From CAYRZF01 sp964428805 (GTDB lineage Bacteria > Methylomirabilota > Methylomirabilia > Rokubacteriales > CSP1-6), in the NCBI GenBank assembly GCA_964428805.1, contig CAYRZF010000026.1, positions 1 through 24,574 of the forward strand: a DNA stretch of 24,574 nucleotides, written 5' to 3'. Below, one piece after another: positions 6,229-14,202 of the stretch. Under the pieces are notes generated by a model. It did not search any database. It was not told the DNA's origin and saw only the letters and a program-made list of their open reading frames with translations. The stretch's first letter is position 1. Each line of letters begins with the position of its first letter. The position numbers were made by a program, and so were the translations under genes.

Positions 6229-7349
6229 GACGCGCGGGATTGCTGCTCCTCTTCGCATTCCTGCTCGCGGCGTGCGGCCAGTCCCAGGCCCAGGACCCTA
6301 GGAAGAAGGAGCAGGCCGAGCTCAAGCCGCTCCCGGTGACGGTGGCGAAGGTGGAAACCCGCTCGGTCCAGCGGAGCGTGGAGACCGTCGGAAGCCTCCT
6401 CGCCTGGGAAGAGAGCCAGGTTAAGGCAGAAATTGCGGGTACCGTGGATAAGATTTTCGCGGACCTGGGAGACCGGGTGAAAGCCGGCCAGATCCTCGCC
6501 ACCCTGGACGCCCGCGAGTTCAGCCTTCAGGTGGAACAGGCAGCGGCGAGCCTCCGCATGGCTCGCCAGGTCCAGGAGCGGATGCGTGCCGAGGAAGAGG
6601 AGGCCAAGGCCAACTGGGACCGGGCCGAGGAGCTCTCCCGGCGAGAGCTGATCTCCGCCCAGGAGCGCGACCGCTGGCGGACCCAGTACCGCGTCATGGA
6701 GGCCCAGATCCACCTGACCGCCGCCGACCTCCAGCGGCTCGAGGCCGCCCTGGGGGTTGCCCGGAAGAAGCTCGAGGACGCGACAATCCGGGCCCCGATC
6801 TCCGGTGCGGTGGCGAAGCGCCATGTCAATGCCGGGGAGTTCGTCAAGGACGGCGCCGCGCTCTTCACCCTCGTCGTGGCCGACCCCCTCAAGTACACCG
6901 GCACGGTCCCCGAGCGGTATGCCCCCGAGCTTCGGGCCGGCCAGTCCCTCCAGTTGACGCTCGATGCCTATCCCGGCCAGCCGTTTTCTGGCCAGGTGAC
7001 CCGCGTGGCGCCGGCCGTCGAGGTCCAGACGCGGAGCCTCTCGCTGGAGGCGCGGGTGCCCAATCCAGACGGCCGCCTCCGCCCTGGCTTCTTCGCCAAG
7101 GGCGCCGTGCTGACCCGGAAAGACGAAGCGGTGCCCTTCGTTCCCGCCGAAGCCGTCACCTACTTCGTCGGCATCACCAAGGTGTTCGTCGTCATGGAGG
7201 GCAAAGCCCAGGAGCGCCTGGTCAAGCCGGGGACCCGCCAGGGCGGCTTGGTCGAGATCCTTGACGGCGTGAAAGGCGGCGAGGTCGTGGCCACGACCAA
7301 CCTCGCCCAGCTCTTCAACGGGGCGCCCGTCACCGTGGTCGAAAGATAA
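6225..7349 (+). CDS. RND efflux periplasmic adaptor (membrane fusion) lipoprotein
   Basis: This 374-residue protein is the adaptor that couples an inner-membrane RND pump to an outer-membrane channel. The ATG at 6225 overlaps the marR stop and begins a lipoprotein signal peptide (MRRAGLLLLFAFLLAAC) with lipobox Cys17, so it is tethered to a membrane in the periplasm. The two lipoyl halves are at about residues 66-96 (AEIAGTVDKIF, GDRVKAGQILATLD) and 186-205 (ATIRAPISGAVAKRH). They enclose an alpha-helical hairpin (about 100-180) rich in Glu and Arg. The beta-barrel and membrane-proximal domains follow. The pump gene starts two bases after the stop. No TolC-type outer-membrane gene is present, so a channel encoded elsewhere must be shared. 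Confidence 0.93.
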   Translation: MRRAGLLLLFAFLLAACGQSQAQDPRKKEQAELKPLPVTVAKVETRSVQRSVETVGSLLAWEESQVKAEIAGTVDKIFADLGDRVKAGQILATLDAREFSLQVEQAAASLRMARQVQERMRAEEEEAKANWDRAEELSRRELISAQERDRWRTQYRVMEAQIHLTAADLQRLEAALGVARKKLEDATIRAPISGAVAKRHVNAGEFVKDGAALFTLVVADPLKYTGTVPERYAPELRAGQSLQLTLDAYPGQPFSGQVTRVAPAVEVQTRSLSLEARVPNPDGRLRPGFFAKGAVLTRKDEAVPFVPAEAVTYFVGITKVFVVMEGKAQERLVKPGTRQGGLVEILDGVKGGEVVATTNLAQLFNGAPVTVVER

Positions 7350-7351
7350 GC

Positions 7352-10300
7352 ATGAGCTTCCTGGAAGTCTTCGTTCGGCGGCCGGTCTTCACGACGATGC
7401 TGATTGCCTCCCTCGTCGTTCTGGGGGCGGCCTCCTTCGTCCAGCTGGGCGTGGACATCTTCCCCAAAGTGGATCTGCCCACGATCACGATCACCACCCG
7501 CCTGCCGGGCGCCAGCCCCGAAGAGATCGAAAGCCAGATCACCAAGCCCATCGAGGAGGTCGTCAACACGATCAGCGGCCTCGATGAGCTCCGCTCGAGC
7601 ACCATTGAGGGCCAGTCGCAGATCTTCGTCACGTTCGTGCTGGAACGAAATGTTCAGGAGGCGGCCAACGACGTGAGGGAGAAGGTCGCCACCGTCGTCT
7701 CCCGCTTCCCGGCGGGCACGGAATCCCCGATTATCGAGAAGTTCGATCCGGACTCGGCCCCGGTCATGGCGATCGTGGTCTCGGGCCAGCGCTCGTCCCG
7801 TGAGATCACCGAGATTGCCGACAAGCGGATCAAGCGCCAGCTCGAAACCGTGAAGGACGTGGGCGCCATCACACTGGTGGGCGACCGGAAACGCGAGATC
7901 CAGGTGTTCGTGGACCCGCACAAGCTCACCGCGTTCGGCCTGTCTATGCAGCAGATCAAGGACGCGCTGCTCCGCCAGAACGTCGAGATCCCGGGCGGCC
8001 GCGTGACCGAAGGCGGCCGCGAGGAGGGGCTCCGGACTCTGGGCCGCATCGAGTCCCCCGAGGCCTTCAATGGCCTGATCGTGGCCGACTTCAAGGGGAG
8101 CCCCGTCCATGTTCAGGACGTCGGCTTGGTCGTGGACGGGGAAGAAGAACCCAGGACGCTCTCCCGCCTGAACGGCCAGAACGCCGTCAGTCTTCTCATC
8201 CGGAAGCAGTCCGGCACCAACACCGTGGCGGTGGTGGCCGCCGTGAAGGCCAAGCTGGAACAGATCAAGAAGGGGCTCCCCCCCGACATCCAGTTTGAGG
8301 TCGTCCGGGACCTCTCCCGCTTCATCAAGCGCTCCTTCCATGAGGTGCAAGACCACCTCCTCCTCGGCGGCCTCCTGGCCAGCCTCATCGTCGCAGTGTT
8401 CATCGGCAACCTGCGCTGGTGGGAAACGACGGCCATCGCGGCCATCGTGGCGGCAGTCAGCGCGGCCTTTCTCCGGGGCGACCCCGAGTTGCTCCTCCAG
8501 GTGACGGGCGCCGCGATCCTCTTGACGATGATCCTCTTTCTGTCCATCCGGAAGCTCCGGCCGGCGTTTGTGGCCGCCCTGGCGATTCCCTGCTCGATCA
8601 TCGCGACCTTCACGGCCATGCGCATCGCCGGATTCACGCTCAACAACCTGACGATGCTCGGGCTGTCCCTGACCACGGGGATCGTGATCGACGACGCGAT
8701 CATCGTTCTGGAAAACATCTTCCGCCACACCGAGGAGGAGGGCCGCGCGCCGTTCGAGGCCGCCATCACCGGCACCCGCGAGATCGCCCTCGCCGTCATG
8801 GCGACAACGCTCTCCCTCGTCGTGATTTTTCTCCCGGTGGCGTTCATGGGCGGGCTGGTCGGGAAGTTCTGGAACTCCTTCGGGCTCACCGCCACGTTCG
8901 CCATCCTCGTCTCGCTGGTCATGGCGTTCACGCTGACTCCCATGCTGACGGCCCGGATCCTGGCGGCCCGGGGCGAGGAGCACACGACCGGCTCGTCCAA
9001 GGAGTCCCCGTTCTACCGGGCGATAGAAGGGTGGTACGAGGCGGCCCTCGCTCAGTGTCTCCGCCACCGGGTGCTCGTGCTGGGAGCGACGATCCTGATC
9101 CTCCTGAGCGGCGTCTATCTCCTGAGCCGCTCCAAGCTGGAGTTCGTGGTGGACGACGACATGAGCGAGTTCGAGATGGTCGCCGAGGCCCCACCGGGCT
9201 CGTCGCTCGAGCGAACGACGGAGATCACCCAGGCGCTCGAGAAGGAGATCCGGAAGGTCCCCGAGGTGCACACGCTGTTCACGACGATCGGCGTCCGCGG
9301 CCAGTACCAGTCCAACGTAACGGACATCTCGATCTACGTCGGCCTCACGCACCTCTCCGAGCGCAAGCGAAGTCAGCAGGAGATCATGCAGGACGTCAGG
9401 GGGCGGCTGGCCGGCTACCCCGGGCTCCGGACCAGCGTGCAGCAGATCAGCTTGATCGGGGGCGGCGGCTTCCGCCAGACGCCCTTCAACCTGATCCTTC
9501 GCGGTCCAGATCTTCAAAAACTGGATATGTACGTGACCGCGGTGATCCGGGACCTTTCACGCGAGCCCGGGTTCGTGGACCTGGACACGGCGCAGACCCA
9601 GCGGCAGCCCGAGCTTCAGGTTCGTATTGATCGCCAGAAGGCCTCCGACCTGGGGGTCAAGGTGGATGGCATTGCCTCGGCGCTCCGCACCATGGTGGGC
9701 GGCGAGAAAGCGGGATTCTATCGCGAGCTGGGCGAGCAGTATGATGTCCGCGTCCGCCTGAAGGAAGACTTCCGCAAAGACGCGTCGGTCATTTCGGACC
9801 TCACGGTGCCGGGAGCGGGCGGTGAGCCCGTCAAGCTCTCGAACGTTACCACGCTCGTGTCCGGGATGAGTCCCGGCCAGATCGAGCGTTACGCCCAGGA
9901 GCGGTCCGTCACCATCATTTCAAATCTCTACCAGAAGCCGCTCGCCGATGCCCTCAAGGAGGGCTTTGCGGCAGTGCAGAAGCTCAAGATGCCGCCGGAG
10001 TACGGCATCGTTACGATCGGGCGGGGCAAACTCCTCGCCGAATCGATCCAGAACTTTCTGATCGCCTTCGTCCTCTCCCTGCTCTTCATCTACATCGTGC
10101 TCGCGGCCCAGTTCGAGTCCTTCGTCCACCCGATCACGATCATGGTCTCGATGTTTCTCTCGATCCCGTTCGGTGTCCTGACGCTCCTCCTGGTCGGGAA
10201 GACCCTCAACATCTACTCGATCATGGGGCTCTTCCTCCTGATGGGCGTGGTCAAGAAGAACGCGATTCTCCAGGTGGACTACACCAACGTGCTCAGGGAG

Positions 10301-10645
10301 CGAGGCCTGCCACGCTTCGAGGCTCAGATGCGGGCCGACCGGGCCCGACTCAGACCGATCCTCATGACCACGCTTGCGATCATCGCGGGGATGCTGCCGG
10401 TGGCGCTGGGGCGGGGGGACGGGTCGGCGTCGCGCGCCTCGCTCGCCACCGTGGTAGTCGGCGGCCAGGCACTCTGCCTCCTCGTCACGCTCCTGGCGAC
10501 GCCGGTGATCTACTCCATGTTCGACGACCTGCGGGGTCTCCGCGTCTTCTCCAGGATCCGTTTCCCCCGCTGGAAGGAAGCTCTTGCGACGCGGTGGCAG
10601 TGGGTGAACGGCCGCGTCCCCAACAGCCGCCGCCCCTCTACCTGA
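7352..10645 (+). CDS. RND-family efflux pump (AcrB/HAE1 type) with an extra transmembrane segment pair
   Basis: This 1097-residue inner-membrane protein is a proton-driven RND exporter. The N-terminus (FVRRPVFTTMLIASLVVLG) is TM1, and GVDIFPKVDLPTITITTRLPG begins the porter domain. In TM4, GIVIDDAIIVLEN gives the proton-relay pair Asp447-Asp448, and the TM10 motif GVVKKNAILQVDY supplies the partner lysine. The protein is about 50 residues longer than usual. The excess lies between TM2 (LLLGGLLASLIVAVFIGNLR, about 336-355) and TM3 (LRPAFVAALAIPCSIIATF, about 402-420). Residues 356-401 hold two further hydrophobic runs (AIAAIVAAVSAAFL and VTGAAILLTMILFLSI) joined by RGDPEL. The frame is intact and composition matches the rest, so it looks like a genuine insertion. 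The substrate is probably a drug or other hydrophobic compound, from the MarR linkage. Confidence 0.93.
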   Translation: MSFLEVFVRRPVFTTMLIASLVVLGAASFVQLGVDIFPKVDLPTITITTRLPGASPEEIESQITKPIEEVVNTISGLDELRSSTIEGQSQIFVTFVLERNVQEAANDVREKVATVVSRFPAGTESPIIEKFDPDSAPVMAIVVSGQRSSREITEIADKRIKRQLETVKDVGAITLVGDRKREIQVFVDPHKLTAFGLSMQQIKDALLRQNVEIPGGRVTEGGREEGLRTLGRIESPEAFNGLIVADFKGSPVHVQDVGLVVDGEEEPRTLSRLNGQNAVSLLIRKQSGTNTVAVVAAVKAKLEQIKKGLPPDIQFEVVRDLSRFIKRSFHEVQDHLLLGGLLASLIVAVFIGNLRWWETTAIAAIVAAVSAAFLRGDPELLLQVTGAAILLTMILFLSIRKLRPAFVAALAIPCSIIATFTAMRIAGFTLNNLTMLGLSLTTGIVIDDAIIVLENIFRHTEEEGRAPFEAAITGTREIALAVMATTLSLVVIFLPVAFMGGLVGKFWNSFGLTATFAILVSLVMAFTLTPMLTARILAARGEEHTTGSSKESPFYRAIEGWYEAALAQCLRHRVLVLGATILILLSGVYLLSRSKLEFVVDDDMSEFEMVAEAPPGSSLERTTEITQALEKEIRKVPEVHTLFTTIGVRGQYQSNVTDISIYVGLTHLSERKRSQQEIMQDVRGRLAGYPGLRTSVQQISLIGGGGFRQTPFNLILRGPDLQKLDMYVTAVIRDLSREPGFVDLDTAQTQRQPELQVRIDRQKASDLGVKVDGIASALRTMVGGEKAGFYRELGEQYDVRVRLKEDFRKDASVISDLTVPGAGGEPVKLSNVTTLVSGMSPGQIERYAQERSVTIISNLYQKPLADALKEGFAAVQKLKMPPEYGIVTIGRGKLLAESIQNFLIAFVLSLLFIYIVLAAQFESFVHPITIMVSMFLSIPFGVLTLLLVGKTLNIYSIMGLFLLMGVVKKNAILQVDYTNVLRERGLPRFEAQMRADRARLRPILMTTLAIIAGMLPVALGRGDGSASRASLATVVVGGQALCLLVTLLATPVIYSMFDDLRGLRVFSRIRFPRWKEALATRWQWVNGRVPNSRRPST

Positions 10646-10803
10646 CGCGCGTCGAGGCGCCGGCGCGAAGGCGACGGCCAGGGGGTGGCGCGGGGAGCGG
10701 GGCGCCCACCCACGCCTTCGGCGCGGGTACCCGGCCCGCAGCGGGAGGGCGGTCGGGAAGAGCGAGGACGGATGGGGCTGCTCCCCGCGACAGGACCCGC
10801 TGG
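10646..10803. other. Intergenic stretch before the first scaffold join, no gene seen
   Basis: This very GC-rich segment follows the RND pump stop. I see no coding signature, tRNA-like fold or T-tract terminator. Short GC-rich self-complementary runs occur (for example GCGGGTACCCGGCCCGC near 10727), but they are expected at this composition. Confidence 0.5.
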
Positions 10804-10858
10804 CCGGTTAAGCTAGAAGCCCCAGGAGAAGACGTGGGTGGGAGTGACCTCGACGATG
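10804..10858. repeat. 55-bp direct copy, left side of the scaffold join
   Basis: The 55 bases from CCGGTTAAGCTAGAAG to CTCGACGATG are identical to 10959-11013 and end exactly at the first N. The matching copy begins exactly after the last N. The sequence is the 3' end of the flavin-protein gene, so this copy is an unmerged contig overlap and not a biological repeat. Confidence 0.9.
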
Positions 10859-10958
10859 NNNNNNNNNNNNNNNNNNNNNNNNNNNNNNNNNNNNNNNNNN
10901 NNNNNNNNNNNNNNNNNNNNNNNNNNNNNNNNNNNNNNNNNNNNNNNNNNNNNNNNNN
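10859..10958. other. Assembly gap, 100 N (probably zero real length)
   Basis: Exactly 100 N, a placeholder size. Identical 55-bp contig ends on both sides suggest the contigs overlap and that nothing is missing. Confidence 0.9.
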
Positions 10959-11013
10959 CCGGTTAAGCTAGAAGCCCCAGGAGAAGACGTGGGTGGGAGT
11001 GACCTCGACGATG
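10959..11013. repeat. 55-bp direct copy, right side of the scaffold join
   Basis: This is identical to 10804-10858. It contains the TAG stop (10968-10970) and last codons of the flavin-binding protein on the minus strand. Confidence 0.9.
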
Positions 11014-11372
11014 ACTGAACTTTTTTCGTCGAGGGCTGCTTCGTCAGGGTACTGGGGGTATTTCTTGTACAGGAGTGCGCGGACTCGTCTGAAGTGTGGG
11101 CCCTTTTCGATCAGCTTGGCGGTCCCCTGCACCATCACGCCCTTCAGGTCTTCCCAGTGATCCGAGTAGAGATCGATAGTGAGCGTCACACGGGGGATCG
11201 CCCTGAGGTTCAGCACCTTCCTGGCGTCGATCCCGGAGGCAAAGTAGAGCCGGCCCCCTTCCAGGACGTGGCAGACGGGAACGTTGTGGGGCCACCCGTC
11301 CTCTCCCACCGTCGCGACGCGACAGACCCGCTCCCATTGGATAAACCGCGCTTCCGCCTTCCTCAGGCGCAC
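10968..11372 (-). CDS. Pyridoxamine 5'-phosphate oxidase-like flavin-binding split-barrel protein
   Basis: This 134-residue protein has the PNPOx-like split-barrel fold used by FMN- or F420-binding reductases. The N-terminal pattern CRVATVGEDGWPHNVPVCHV (strand, turn, strand) is the family signature. LYFASGIDARKVLNLRAIPRVTLTID follows, with the lysine-bearing loop, and DLKGVMVQGTAKLIE is the next strand pair. The start is GTG (11370-11372) with GGGAGG just upstream, a convincing ribosome-binding site. It lies 17 bp after the PpiD stop and is probably cotranscribed with it. The substrate and cofactor cannot be told apart from sequence; many such proteins are annotated only as F420-dependent or general stress FMN-binding proteins. 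Its last 46 bases are repeated across the assembly join. Confidence 0.8.
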   Translation of the reverse strand: MRLRKAEARFIQWERVCRVATVGEDGWPHNVPVCHVLEGGRLYFASGIDARKVLNLRAIPRVTLTIDLYSDHWEDLKGVMVQGTAKLIEKGPHFRRVRALLYKKYPQYPDEAALDEKSSVIVEVTPTHVFSWGF

Positions 11373-11389
11373 CGAGGCCTCCCTTGCGG

Positions 11390-13285
11390 CTACGGGGTCG
11401 CAGAAGACAGACCCGACGAGTAGTTGATCTTGGCCGCGGCCCGCAACCGGCGCACCCAGCTTTCCCAGGCCTGGTCTTTTTTCTGCGCCAGCACCTGCTG
11501 AAGAAGCTCCTCCCGGTCCTTCTCAAACCCCGCCGGGTCGGGGGGCCGCCGTTCGAGGGTTTTGATCACGAAGATTCCCAGCGGGGTCGTCACAGGCTCA
11601 GCGACCCTGCCCACGGCCAGTTGAAGGGCGACCCTCATCCCCTCGCCCGGCAGCCGGCGGTCCGGGGCTGGCTCCGACCGCGAGAAAAATCCGGTGTCGC
11701 TTGAGGGGAACCCCTGCTTCTTGGCGAGCGTGAGCAGATCTTCGCCCCTCTCGGCCGCCGCGGCCAACTCCTTCGCGCGGACGAGGGCCAGTGCTTCGGC
11801 TTTTTGCCGCTTGAACGCTTCGGCCACCTTCCCCTTTATCTCACCGAATGCAGGGACGGTAGCCGGAACGCTTTCAACCACCTTCGCCACCACATAACCG
11901 CTTGAGGTCTTGAGCGGGGGTGTCACCCCCCCCAGAGCCAACGAAAACACAGCCTCCTCCACGGGCTGGAGACGACCGACGCCCTCGAGGGCATCTCCCC
12001 GCGCCAGCAGCGCCGTCTTTGGCTCAAGGCCGCGCTGCCGGGCCGCCGCCGGAAAATCGCTCGCGCCCCCGAGCGCGTCCTTGAGCTCCTCGGCCTTGGT
12101 CAGAGCGGCACGATCACTCTTCTCGCTTTCCAGTTTCTCCCTGATCTGGCCCGCAGCTTCCTTAAGGGGGCGCTTGCCGGCCTCCTGGATGTCCAACACC
12201 TTGATCGCGTGATAGCCGAAGGGCGTGCGCACGGGCTCCCGAGAGACCTCGCCCTTCTTCAGCCCGAAAGCCGCTTGCTCGAAGGCCGGAACCAGCTCCC
12301 CACGAGCGACGGTCCCGATCTCGCCCCCCGCGCCGGCGGTGGCAGCGTCCTCGGAGATCTCCCTGGCGAGCTTCGCGAAATCCTCTCCGGCCCGCGCCCG
12401 CTTGATGGCTTCCCCCACCTTGGCCTTCGCCTTTTCCTCCGCTTCGCTCCCGCCCACCGGCGGGACACGCACCAGCACGTGCGCGACTTTGACGCGCCGT
12501 GGTCTCTCGAACTCGGCGGCGTGTTCCTTATAGTACGCCTGCACCTCCGCGTCGGTGACCCGCTTCACGAACGCCTTGGGGCTCACCACCACGTACTGCA
12601 CCCGCCGCCGTTCGGGCTCCTGGAACTGAAGAGGGTTGCGCTTCAAGAAGTCTTCGAGTTCGGGATCGGTGACGCTCACTCCGGCCATGAGCGGCGGAAT
12701 CTCGACCTGTGCCCAGGCGGCCCGGACCTTCTCACGCCGGAACTCATAGGCCTGCTTGAGCTCCATGTCGGAGACCTTGATGCCCTCCTTGATGATCGCC
12801 TCCATCTTCCTCCGAATGAGCTCCCGTCGCTGCTCGACCTCGAAGGTCGCCGGGTCAATCTTCGCCCGATTCAGGGTACTCAGGTACCGCTCCCGCGAGA
12901 ACCGCCCGTTCTCCTGGAAGACTCGAATCGCCTGGATCTGGGCGCGGAGCTCTTCGTCCCCGACACGGATCCCCTCCGCGTTCGCGCGCTGAAGGATCAA
13001 GGTCTCCCGGACCAGGTCATTCAGGACCTGCTGGGAGATCCCGAGGCGTTCCACAACCTCCGGGGTGAAGCGATCCTTGTAGAGCTGCCGGTAGAACTCC
13101 ACGTAGGAACGGTAGAGCCGCTGATAGCGATCAAGGGGAATCTCCTCGTCGTTCACCGTCGCCACCGCGTTGGGATCGCCTCCCGTGATGCTCCCCTTTC
13201 CCCACACGAAGAAGGAAGTTCCAACGAAGGCGACAATGACGACGATCAAAAGAATTTTCGTGTTCCGCCGCAATGCCTGGATCAT
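11390..13285 (-). CDS. ppiD: Peptidyl-prolyl cis-trans isomerase/chaperone, PpiD/SurA type
   Basis: This 631-residue protein matches the length of PpiD, the membrane-anchored periplasmic folding factor for outer-membrane and secreted proteins. Residues 11-28 form a single signal-anchor helix (ILLIVVIVAFVGTSFFVW). A SurA_N-like helical segment follows (about 40-220), starting ATVNDEEIPLDRYQRLYR. The parvulin domain is at about 264-366, with VKVAHVLVRV, EDFAKLAREISED and TPFGYHAIKVLDI. The C-terminal part is long, helical and Lys/Ala/Glu-rich. The ATG at 13283-13285 is preceded by AGGGAGA and directly starts the anchor; upstream in-frame sequence has no such signal. trmI lies 52 bp upstream on the same strand, so joint transcription is likely. 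Confidence 0.92.
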   Translation of the reverse strand: MIQALRRNTKILLIVVIVAFVGTSFFVWGKGSITGGDPNAVATVNDEEIPLDRYQRLYRSYVEFYRQLYKDRFTPEVVERLGISQQVLNDLVRETLILQRANAEGIRVGDEELRAQIQAIRVFQENGRFSRERYLSTLNRAKIDPATFEVEQRRELIRRKMEAIIKEGIKVSDMELKQAYEFRREKVRAAWAQVEIPPLMAGVSVTDPELEDFLKRNPLQFQEPERRRVQYVVVSPKAFVKRVTDAEVQAYYKEHAAEFERPRRVKVAHVLVRVPPVGGSEAEEKAKAKVGEAIKRARAGEDFAKLAREISEDAATAGAGGEIGTVARGELVPAFEQAAFGLKKGEVSREPVRTPFGYHAIKVLDIQEAGKRPLKEAAGQIREKLESEKSDRAALTKAEELKDALGGASDFPAAARQRGLEPKTALLARGDALEGVGRLQPVEEAVFSLALGGVTPPLKTSSGYVVAKVVESVPATVPAFGEIKGKVAEAFKRQKAEALALVRAKELAAAAERGEDLLTLAKKQGFPSSDTGFFSRSEPAPDRRLPGEGMRVALQLAVGRVAEPVTTPLGIFVIKTLERRPPDPAGFEKDREELLQQVLAQKKDQAWESWVRRLRAAAKINYSSGLSSATP

Positions 13286-13337
13286 CCGGGTCTCCCTGAA
13301 CCCTTTAAGCCTACCACGCGCGCAGGGGCGCCGCGCT

Positions 13338-14147
13338 TCACTCCCGCGGGCTTCCCTCTTCGGGAACCACTCGACGCGCCACGGTGATGAACCCCGTGTG
13401 AGCCACCATCCGGTGGAACGGGCGGACCGATAATCCCTCGATGTTCCACGGGCGAAAGAGGGTCTCGAAGGTCTCAACGAGACCGTAGGCAGGATGGCGC
13501 CGCAACGCCTCGGCGGTCTGCTGCGCCTGGATGATCGTCGGCACGTAGGAAAGGAAAACTCCTCCCGACCGGAGGGTCTTCACCACGAGATCAACCAGCC
13601 GCCACGGTTCGGGCAGGTCCAGAATCACGCGATCAACCGGCGCCTCGTCGGCGAGCCCCTCCTCCACGGGAGAGAAGCGCACGACCAGGTTCGTGACCTC
13701 TCCCAGGCGCGCCCGGATGTTGGCCAGCGCCCGGCGGGCGAATTCCTCACGCTGCTCATAGGTGATGACCTTCCCCTCGGGCCCCACCACCCGGAGCAAC
13801 GCCAGCGTGAGGGCCCCCGACCCGGTGCCAGCCTCCAAGACCCGGCAGCCGGGATACACGTCCGCCCAAAAGAGAATCATCGCCAGGTCCTTGGGGTAGA
13901 TCACCTGGGCGCCTCGTGGCATGTCCAAGACGTACTCGGCGAGCGTGGGGCGGAGAGCCAGGTATCGCATGCCGAGCGACGAGCGCAGCCAGCTCCCGTC
14001 GGGGTGGCCGATAATAGCGTCGTGGGGAATCCAGCCGCGATCGGAGTGGAAGGTCTCGCCCTTCCTCAGGGTGAGCAGGTGCCGCTTTCCTCGCTGGTCG
14101 ATGAGGAGAGCCTGTTCGCCGTCCTGGAAGGATTCAAAGACGTTCAT
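13338..14147 (-). CDS. trmI: tRNA (adenine-N1)-methyltransferase, TrmI family
   Basis: This 269-residue SAM-dependent enzyme methylates N1 of adenine 58 (in some lineages also 57) in the T-loop of tRNA. The N-terminal small beta domain (about 1-65) is typical of the TrmI family. The Rossmann motif I is VLEAGTGSGALTLALL at about residues 103-118. The catalytic motif DLPEPW starts at Asp177. IYPKDLAMILFWADVYPG, just before motif I, is also family-specific. The ATG at 14145-14147 fits the usual N-terminus. It lies 55 bp downstream of an MFS gene on the same strand, with a possible -10 box between them, and 52 bp upstream of ppiD. Confidence 0.93.
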   Translation of the reverse strand: MNVFESFQDGEQALLIDQRGKRHLLTLRKGETFHSDRGWIPHDAIIGHPDGSWLRSSLGMRYLALRPTLAEYVLDMPRGAQVIYPKDLAMILFWADVYPGCRVLEAGTGSGALTLALLRVVGPEGKVITYEQREEFARRALANIRARLGEVTNLVVRFSPVEEGLADEAPVDRVILDLPEPWRLVDLVVKTLRSGGVFLSYVPTIIQAQQTAEALRRHPAYGLVETFETLFRPWNIEGLSVRPFHRMVAHTGFITVARRVVPEEGSPRE

Positions 14148-14164
14148 CGCGCAATCCGACGAGA

Positions 14165-14170
14165 GTTATA
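14165..14170 (-). promoter_or_regulatory. Possible -10 box for trmI-ppiD
   Basis: TATAAC on the minus strand matches five of six consensus positions and lies 17 bases before the trmI ATG. No convincing -35 box is found at 16-18 bp, so this is a weak call. Confidence 0.3.
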
Positions 14171-14202
14171 ACACAAGGGACCCCGCAGAGGAAAGCCGCG
14201 GA

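Noticed and set aside
7160..9517. A 785-codon open frame antisense to the RND adaptor and pump
   Set aside because: High-GC codon bias in the pump keeps the opposite strand open. The translation is Arg/Asp/Glu/His-rich low-complexity sequence with no fold signature, while the plus strand encodes an unmistakable RND pump.
10646..10803. Intrinsic terminator after the RND pump
   Set aside because: GC-rich self-complementary runs exist but none is followed by a T-tract, so a factor-independent terminator cannot be supported.
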